Shown here: piece after piece, positions 1-5,080 of the stretch
Numbering within the stretch: the first letter of the stretch is position 1
Layout: every line of letters begins with the position of its first letter
Assembly (NCBI GenBank): GCA_016880695.1
Contig: JAEHCY010000678.1
Span: 1-7,128 of the forward strand
Direction: 5' to 3'
Source of the DNA: Chromatiaceae bacterium
GTDB taxonomy: Bacteria; Pseudomonadota; Gammaproteobacteria; Chromatiales; Chromatiaceae
DNA length: 7,128 nt
Translations under genes and position numbers: made by a program
Notes under the pieces: model-generated
The model's input: the letters and a program-made list of their open reading frames with translations, nothing else
What the model was told of the DNA's origin: nothing
Databases searched by the model: none

Positions 1-25
1 AGCGAGGGCGGCTGTTCGGAGTGAG

Positions 26-55
26 GGCGTCCGGGAGACCTGTCCGCGCCTTTTT
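26..55 (+). terminator. Possible rho-independent terminator of an upstream gene
   Basis: GGCG (26-29) can pair with CGCC (47-50). The stem extends by a T-G wobble and, after a small bulge, by GGG (33-35) with TCC (43-45, one wobble). Five T residues follow directly (51-55). A stem plus T-run just after a TGA at 22-24 is what a terminator of a leftward neighbour reading rightward would look like. The stem is short and bulged, so this is a weak call. Confidence 0.3.
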
Positions 56-236
56 CGATGCGATGGATCATCGTTTACGGCCTGAATCATCCACACGCCC
101 GGAACCTCGTACAGGAGGCAACCTCCACCCTTAGCCAGCGGGCACCGAAGGGTCGAACAGGGTGTTGGGAGCTCGCACCGCAACCCGATGGACTGTTGTC
201 TAGAGGCTTTGAACCGCTCGGCGATGATGTAGCCAC

Positions 237-260
237 GTAGGGTGCGCAACGCGTACCATT
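237..260. repeat. REP-like hairpin of the GTAGGGTGCG type
   Basis: GTAG is followed by GGTGCGC (241-247), a loop AAC and GCGTACC (251-257), then ATT. The arms pair over 7 bp with one G-T wobble. The pattern GTAGGGTGCG...CGCACC resembles short palindromes that I recall recurring many times between genes in proteobacterial and some cyanobacterial genomes. Only one copy is in the window, so repetition in this genome is an inference. It sits about 95 bp before the srfA start and has no coding context. Confidence 0.45.
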
Positions 261-271
261 TCCCGAATACT

Positions 272-289
272 TTCGAGCGCTTCGAGCGC
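272..289. repeat. 9-bp tandem repeat with overlapping hairpin
   Basis: The 9-mer TTCGAGCGC occurs twice head to tail (272-280 and 281-289). The junction also forms a perfect 5-bp stem: GCGCT (277-281), loop TCG, AGCGC (285-289). It could be a protein-binding site or a leader RNA structure. The same 13-mer GCGCTTCGAGCGC occurs at 5695-5707 inside srfC, where it encodes ordinary residues, so chance in GC-rich DNA is a real alternative. Confidence 0.35.
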
Positions 290-303
290 CAAATGATCTC
301 CGC

Positions 304-327
304 TACATGGCCCGTCCGGGCCATTTA
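304..327. promoter_or_regulatory. Perfect inverted repeat in the srfA leader (operator or RNA hairpin)
   Basis: ATGGCCCG (307-314) and CGGGCCAT (317-324) are exact reverse complements separated by TC. Past one mismatch, two more pairs form (304-305 with 326-327). In RNA this would be a strong GC-rich hairpin ending 14 bases before the AGGGAGA ribosome binding sequence. In DNA it would be an 18-bp dyad of a size used by dimeric repressors. Only three T residues occur after it (324-326), so it is a poor terminator. The ATG at 307 lies inside the left arm, which argues against using it as the srfA start. Confidence 0.45.
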
Positions 328-337
328 CGACCCCTCC

Positions 338-349
338 AGGGAGAGAGGA
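338..349 (+). promoter_or_regulatory. Ribosome binding site that fixes the srfA start
   Basis: The purine-rich run AGGGAGAGAGGA ends 5 bases before the ATG at 355. It offers two Shine-Dalgarno cores: AGGGAG with 11-base spacing and GAGGA with 5-base spacing. The longer frame from the ATG at 307 has nothing comparable upstream and would place this run inside the coding sequence. Confidence 0.65.
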
Positions 350-354
350 CCCCG

Positions 355-2052
355 ATGCGAATGATGGGAGCCCTGTTACGATCCGGCCGCCTGACCGAGC
401 TCCAGGCCCTCGGTGCGGTCGGTACCCCGGTCTACAGCGCGGCGGACCAGTTGCTGGCGGCCATGCGCCGTCAGCTCGGGGCCGAGGTGGCGGAGCTCTT
501 CGCCGTCCCCAAGCAGAATGACCGTGGCGACGCCATCGACTGGTACGCACCCACCGCCGGGGACGTGGTCCCCTGGTCGGCGGCCTCCCCCGAGGAGCGC
601 ACCGAGGCCAAGGCCGCGCTGCTCGAGGCACGGGAGCGCCTCCTCGAGCGCAGCCGCTCACTGCAGGCGGACAACGACCGCGAACGGCAGGTGTTCGGCA
701 AGCTGCTGGAGCAGGCCACCCAGATCCCGGGCGACGAGCACGTCTACCTGGTCAATGGCAACCCGGTGCTCACCTTCTGGGGCTTCAGCCGGCGCGGCGC
801 GCCTTCCGGACTCGACGTGCTCGGCGAGCTGGAGATCGGCTGGCCGGCGCCGGTGCGGATTCCTGCCGCAACCTTTTCCGCGGAGCCCCTGCCGCCCGTC
901 ATCCCCGCCGAGCCCCTGCCGGTGGAAGCGCAACGGCGCCGCCCCTGGTTTTGGTGGCTGCTCTGGCCTCTACTGCTGCTGCTCCTGCTGGGGCTCCTGT
1001 GGTTTGGCCTGCGCTCCTGCGGGGTCGAGGTCCCCTTCACCGTTTCCACCACCCTGGTACCGCCTGCTGAGGAAACCCCACGCCCGCCCAAGGAGACGCC
1101 CTTGCCGGCGACGGCGGCAACTCGGGTCATCGAGCAGGTGCCGCAGATCCTGACCGACCGCTGGAGTAGCGTCCGCGTGGATCGGGGCGGGGTGGTTGAC
1201 TCGACCACCGCCACATCGGTCCAGGGGACGGATACCGCGGCGGTCGCGCCGGTGGAAGGAACGGCCAGGGGTGAGGGGACTGTGCCGCCGGCGGAGGCGG
1301 AAGCCAAGCTCCCCGGCGATCAGGCGCTGCAACCACCGCCCCCTATCCCCGAGCCGAAGCCAGAGGATGCCGCAAAGCCCAAGGAGCCTGGGACCGAGCC
1401 CAAGCCGGAGGGCCCGAAGGCCACTGACCTCGGCGCCGAGCCCAAGCCAGAGGACCCGAAGGCCAAAGCGGAAGCCGACAAGAAGCCGGAGCCCCCGCCC
1501 GCGGACAAGGCATCTGACAAGAAGGCCGAAACGCCACCCCCCGAGAAGCCCGCCGGCAAGGAAAAGCCACCCGCGGCCGGTGACAAGAAGGATGGCCCGA
1601 AACCACCGCCGCCCTTCCCGGATGCGGCGGGCAAAGCGGTCGCGAAACCGCCACCCGGCGCTGGTCCCGCGGGGCCACCCCTTGCCATCCCGCCGGAGGC
1701 GATGAGGAGCGGCTCGACCGCGTTCCTCAATGGGCAGTGGCGCTCCACCACCGGCTTGCAGGACACCGACGGGAACCCCGTGCAGCTCCAATACGAGTTC
1801 AAGCAGGATCAAGGTACGGCTACCCTGCTGCGCGGGGCGGGCAGCTCCGAGCAACGCTGTACCGGCAGCGTCAAGCCCGTGATGCGCGACGGCAAGCTGA
1901 TCATCGAGGAGGCCACGAGCATCCGTTGCCCCGACGGCACCCAGTTCCGCCGCTCAAACGTGGAGTGCACGGTGGGTGAGCAGGGCCAGGCCAAGTGCCG
2001 CGGCCTCAACGAGGACGGCACCTCCTACAACGTGAGCATTTCCGGTAAGTAG
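355..2052 (+). CDS. srfA: SrfA family protein, single-pass inner-membrane protein
   Basis: I recognise the N-terminal part of the SrfA family and the following srfB and srfC. The protein has 565 residues from the ATG at 355; an in-frame ATG at 307 would add 16 residues but lacks a ribosome binding site. In order: an N-terminal domain (about 1-190) with the aromatic stretch DWYAPTAGDVVPWS (62-75), a charged helical or coiled-coil segment (about 80-124) and VYLVNGNPVLTFWGF (130-144); one leucine- and tryptophan-rich membrane span (198-219) preceded by RRR; a low-complexity Pro/Lys/Glu/Ala spacer (about 240-450); and a C-terminal domain (about 451-565) with cysteines at 502, 525, 538 and 548. 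The arginines before the span predict a cytoplasmic N-terminus and a periplasmic C-terminus, where the four cysteines could form disulfides. It is probably the membrane anchor of the SrfABC set; the biochemical role is unknown. The stop lies 36 bp before srfB. Confidence 0.85.
   Translation: MRMMGALLRSGRLTELQALGAVGTPVYSAADQLLAAMRRQLGAEVAELFAVPKQNDRGDAIDWYAPTAGDVVPWSAASPEERTEAKAALLEARERLLERSRSLQADNDRERQVFGKLLEQATQIPGDEHVYLVNGNPVLTFWGFSRRGAPSGLDVLGELEIGWPAPVRIPAATFSAEPLPPVIPAEPLPVEAQRRRPWFWWLLWPLLLLLLLGLLWFGLRSCGVEVPFTVSTTLVPPAEETPRPPKETPLPATAATRVIEQVPQILTDRWSSVRVDRGGVVDSTTATSVQGTDTAAVAPVEGTARGEGTVPPAEAEAKLPGDQALQPPPPIPEPKPEDAAKPKEPGTEPKPEGPKATDLGAEPKPEDPKAKAEADKKPEPPPADKASDKKAETPPPEKPAGKEKPPAAGDKKDGPKPPPPFPDAAGKAVAKPPPGAGPAGPPLAIPPEAMRSGSTAFLNGQWRSTTGLQDTDGNPVQLQYEFKQDQGTATLLRGAGSSEQRCTGSVKPVMRDGKLIIEEATSIRCPDGTQFRRSNVECTVGEQGQAKCRGLNEDGTSYNVSISGK
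1351..1464 (+). repeat. Degenerate tandem repeats encoding EPKPE units in SrfA
   Basis: Three copies of an EPKPE-type unit start at 1351, 1396 and 1438, 45 and 42 bases apart. The last two copies (1396-1422 and 1438-1464) encode nearly the same nine residues, EPKPE-G/D-PKA, and differ at few bases. They lie in a longer Pro/Lys/Glu-rich tract (about 1321-1695). All spacings are multiples of three, so the repeats can expand or contract without shifting the frame. The tract is probably an extended, disordered spacer crossing the periplasm or reaching the peptidoglycan; length variation between strains would be expected. Confidence 0.7.
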
Positions 2053-2088
2053 CGACCGAGCACCGGGATTCCCCAGGGAGACGCGAAC

Positions 2089-5067
2089 ATGCTGGCGGAA
2101 CTGGTCACCTTCTCCGAGAAGGCGACGCTCATCATGCAGAGCGGGGTCCAGTTCATGGACTTCGGCCTCACGCTCGATCTGCGCAAGGAGCCCGATGGGG
2201 AGTTCGCGCAGCAGACCCATCCGCTCGGCGTGGTGCGCCTGGAGTACGACGAGCGCACCGACCGCTACATCCACCCCGGCAACGCCGGGGTGGCGGTGCA
2301 GCCCAAGTTCAGCCTCGCCCTCAAGGAAACCCTAGGCCTGCTCGATGGCTGCTGGCTGCCCCTGCCCATCCTGCGCGCCGGGCCCCAGCGGCGCTTCGCC
2401 GAGGGTCCCACCACCTGGGCGCGGGCCCGCCTGATCGCACTGCCCCCCGGGGAGGACATCCAGGGCCACACCCACCGGCTAACCCTTGGGTTCGACACCA
2501 ACATCTTCGAGGCCGCGGAGGACGTGGCCTACCTTGCCCCCACCGGCCACGAGGTGCAGACCGGGGCCTCATTCCTCTTTGCCCATCGCGCCCATGAGAT
2601 GGGCTGGTACCCCCACCTGCCCTGGGTGGATGAGTGGCTCAAGGAGCTGTTCCAAGAACGCGCCCCCCACCAGCTCGGCCTGCCCAAAGAGGATCTGGAG
2701 GGCGAGATCGCGCGCTTCCAGCACCATGCCCATTACCTCAACCTGCTCGCCCTGATCGGCCAGAAGGCGCGGATTCCCGAGATCCGGCTGCGCAGCAACG
2801 CCCGCGACGACGTGCACACCCCCATCCCGGTGGACATGGTGCTCGATGTGGGCAACTCCCGCACCTGCGGCATCCTCATCGAGGACCACCCGCAACAGGA
2901 GCACGGCCTGAAGAACCGCTACCAATTGACCCTGCGCGACCTCACCGAGCCCCAGCGGGTGTACAACGAGCCCTTCGAGAGCCGGGTGGAGTTCGCTCAG
3001 GCGATCCTGGGCAAGGAGCACCTGGCCTGCAAGAGCGGGCGCAACGACGCCTTCGTCTGGCCGACCATCGCCCGGGTGGGCCCGGAGGCGGCGCGTCTGG
3101 CCAACCGCCGTCGCGGGACCGAGGGCTCCACCGGGCTCTCCAGCCCCAAACGCTACCTCTGGGACGAGGACCGCTACGAGCCCGGCTGGCGCTTCAACGT
3201 GGCGGTGAGCCGCGCCGAGATCGAGCCCCACGCCACCGGCGCCCCCTTCAGCAACCTGATCAACGAGCTGGGCGAGGCCCTCTACACCCTGGCCCCCGAG
3301 GACCGCATGCCGGTCTTCATGCCCCACTACTCGCGCAGCTCGATCATGACCTTCATGTTGGCCGAGGTGCTGATGCAGGCACTGGGCCAGATCAATTCCC
3401 CGGCCCAACGCTTAAAGCAGGGTGAGCCGGAGAAACCACGCCACCTGCGCACCCTCATCCTCACCATCCCCCCCTCCATGCCCAAGCCGGAGCGGGACAT
3501 CTTCTCGGCCCGCATGGAGCAGGCAATGGCGCTGGTGTGGAAATCGCTGGGCTGGCACCCTGAAGACGATCCCCTCGATAGCGAGGGCAGGGATCGCGCT
3601 TGGCCACCCTTTCCCGAGATCCATGTGCAGTGGGACGAGGCCACCTGCGCCCAGGCGGTATACCTCTTCAGCGAGACCCACGAGCATTTCGGCGGGCGGC
3701 CCGATGACTACTTCCGGGTAATGCGCCGGCGCGGCGCCAACCCCGCCGACCCCCGCCTCACCGTCGCCTCCATCGACATCGGCGGGGGCACCACGGATCT
3801 CGTGGTCACCGACTACCGGCTCGACCGGGGTCAGGGCGCCAACGTCTACATCCTCCCCGAGCAACGCTTCCGTGACGGGTTCAAGATCGCTGGCGACGAC
3901 ATCCTGCTCGAGGTGGTGCAGAAGCTGGTGGTCCCCGCCATCGAGCAGGCCCTGCAGGACCAGGGTGTGGCCGATCCCGCTCCGCTCCTCTCGAAACTGA
4001 TCGGCGCCGAGCCGGTTTCGGTACAGGACCAGGCCCTGCGGCAACAGCTCACCCTGCAGGTGCTCTATCCGCTGGGGCTGCGAATCCTCAAGGACTACGA
4101 AGCCTATGACCCCCTTACCGGCGCCGATGTGGAGACCCGTCCCATCGCGCAGCTTCTGGAGGGGCGCGATCCACCCTCCGAGCCGGTGGTCGGCTACTTC
4201 TCCCGCGGGGTGCGGCGCGAGAGCGGGCTCGGCGGCATCCAGTTCGACCTTCTGAGCACTCCCATCCGCAAGGACCTCGGCCGTCTCCATCGGGCCTTCC
4301 TCGAGGATGAGCTCGAGATCAGCAAGGCGATTCGCTCGCTGTGCGAGATCGTCTACCTCTATGACTGCGACGTGCTACTCCTGAGTGGCCGCCCCTCGCG
4401 CCTCCCGGGCATCCAGGCCCTGTTCCGGGCACTGCTGCCGCTGCCGCCCGACCGCATCGTCCCCCTCAACGGCTACCGCACCGGCACCTGGTATCCGTTT
4501 CACCGCGACGGGCGCATCGACGACCCCAAGACCACCGCTGCGGTGGGCGCCATGATCTGCAAGGTGGGCGGTGGGCGGCGCATCCCCAATTTCAACTTCC
4601 TGGCCAATGCCTTCAAGGCCTATTCGACGGTGCGCTACATCGGGCTCACCGATCAGAACCTGATCATCAAGGATTCCGACGTCTACTTCCGCGACGTGGA
4701 CCTCGACCGCGAGGACTACGAGCTGCCCGACACCCCCTTCGAGGTCCGCTCGCGCATGATCCTCGGCTTCCGCCAGCTCGCGAGCGAGCGCTGGCCCGCG
4801 AGCCCCCTCTACGTGCTCGACCTAAGCGAAAAGGCCAAACGCAGCCTGGAGAAGGCCGACCGCAAGGGCGCGCCGGTGGTGCTCAGGGTCACGCTGCGCA
4901 AGGACCGCAGGAAACGGGCGGAGCGTTTCGAGATCGGCACCCTGGAGTCCGAGGAGGGTATCTCGCTCAATGCCCGCCTGGACCTGACGCTGAAGCTCAA
5001 CACCCTCTCCACCGTGGGTATGGGGGAGAACAGCTACTGGCTCGACACCGGCAGCATCATCCGCTGA
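2089..5067 (+). CDS. srfB: SrfB family protein, actin/Hsp70-like ATPase fold
   Basis: The 992-residue product matches the SrfB virulence-factor family in length and character. AGGGAGA at 2075-2081, 7 bases ahead, supports the ATG at 2089. An N-terminal region of about 250 residues, specific to the family, precedes an ATPase core. The core shows a first phosphate motif, DVGNSRT (253-259); a second phosphate motif, DIGGGTTD (563-570); GDD (602-604) in the position where related proteins continue into a helix; and an adenosine-type motif, LLLSGRPSRLPG (763-774). These are the hallmark motifs of the actin, Hsp70, MreB and FtsA superfamily. About 310 residues separate the phosphate motifs, much more than in MreB, so the core carries large insertions. 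A basic, beta-rich C-terminal part (about 830-992) follows. There is no signal peptide or membrane span, so it is predicted cytoplasmic. It probably binds ATP and works with SrfA and SrfC; polymerisation, chaperone activity or toxicity are all open. Confidence 0.9.
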   Translation: MLAELVTFSEKATLIMQSGVQFMDFGLTLDLRKEPDGEFAQQTHPLGVVRLEYDERTDRYIHPGNAGVAVQPKFSLALKETLGLLDGCWLPLPILRAGPQRRFAEGPTTWARARLIALPPGEDIQGHTHRLTLGFDTNIFEAAEDVAYLAPTGHEVQTGASFLFAHRAHEMGWYPHLPWVDEWLKELFQERAPHQLGLPKEDLEGEIARFQHHAHYLNLLALIGQKARIPEIRLRSNARDDVHTPIPVDMVLDVGNSRTCGILIEDHPQQEHGLKNRYQLTLRDLTEPQRVYNEPFESRVEFAQAILGKEHLACKSGRNDAFVWPTIARVGPEAARLANRRRGTEGSTGLSSPKRYLWDEDRYEPGWRFNVAVSRAEIEPHATGAPFSNLINELGEALYTLAPEDRMPVFMPHYSRSSIMTFMLAEVLMQALGQINSPAQRLKQGEPEKPRHLRTLILTIPPSMPKPERDIFSARMEQAMALVWKSLGWHPEDDPLDSEGRDRAWPPFPEIHVQWDEATCAQAVYLFSETHEHFGGRPDDYFRVMRRRGANPADPRLTVASIDIGGGTTDLVVTDYRLDRGQGANVYILPEQRFRDGFKIAGDDILLEVVQKLVVPAIEQALQDQGVADPAPLLSKLIGAEPVSVQDQALRQQLTLQVLYPLGLRILKDYEAYDPLTGADVETRPIAQLLEGRDPPSEPVVGYFSRGVRRESGLGGIQFDLLSTPIRKDLGRLHRAFLEDELEISKAIRSLCEIVYLYDCDVLLLSGRPSRLPGIQALFRALLPLPPDRIVPLNGYRTGTWYPFHRDGRIDDPKTTAAVGAMICKVGGGRRIPNFNFLANAFKAYSTVRYIGLTDQNLIIKDSDVYFRDVDLDREDYELPDTPFEVRSRMILGFRQLASERWPASPLYVLDLSEKAKRSLEKADRKGAPVVLRVTLRKDRRKRAERFEIGTLESEEGISLNARLDLTLKLNTLSTVGMGENSYWLDTGSIIR

Positions 5068-5073
5068 GGGAGA
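5067..5073 (+). promoter_or_regulatory. Ribosome binding site of srfC overlapping the srfB stop
   Basis: AGGGAGA begins on the last base of the srfB TGA stop (5065-5067) and ends 7 bases before the GTG at 5081. This selects GTG at 5081 over the in-frame TTG at 5075, which would leave only one base of spacing. The arrangement suggests that ribosomes finishing srfB help to start srfC. The same 7-mer precedes srfA (338-344) and srfB (2075-2081). Confidence 0.65.
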
Positions 5074-5080
5074 ATTGGCC

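Larger units (their letters stand above)
1..354. other. Intergenic leader upstream of srfA
   Basis: No convincing gene lies here. All three forward frames are closed by stops within the first 135 bases apart from a 60-codon frame from an ATG at 58, which has no ribosome binding site and directly follows a T-run. The first 24 bases read as an open frame ending in TGA at 22-24 and could be the tail of an upstream gene, but too little is visible to say. The stretch is visibly less GC-rich than the genes and is dense in short inverted repeats: 26-55, 114-126 (GGAGG-CAA-CCTCC), 237-260, 277-289 and 307-324. I see no good sigma-70 promoter, although the srfABC promoter should lie in this stretch or further upstream. 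Confidence 0.6.

Noticed and set aside
58..240. 60-codon forward frame beginning ATG at 58
   Set aside because: No ribosome binding site (a pyrimidine run precedes the ATG), no recognisable similarity, and it overlaps the REP-like hairpin region. Composition differs from the real genes.
196..271. Promoter-like words TTGTCT (196), TTGAAC (209) and AATACT (266)
   Set aside because: None pairs with a reasonable partner hexamer at 16-18 bases; the best combination (TGCGCA 243-248 with AATACT 266-271) matches only 3 and 4 of 6 bases. No flagellar sigma-28 pattern was seen either.
307..354. Longer srfA start at ATG 307
   Set aside because: It lies in the arm of an inverted repeat, has no Shine-Dalgarno sequence ahead, and the added residues do not look like the SrfA N-terminus. 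ATG 355 has a strong site.
970..1854. 294-codon reverse-strand frame opposite srfA
   Set aside because: Rich in Gly, Arg and Leu, which is what the complement of a Pro/Lys/Glu-rich coding tract gives. No start signals or family features.
2569..4290. Two long reverse-strand frames opposite srfB (2569-3408 and 3412-4290)
   Set aside because: Shadows of srfB, whose forward frame has the ordered ATPase motifs.
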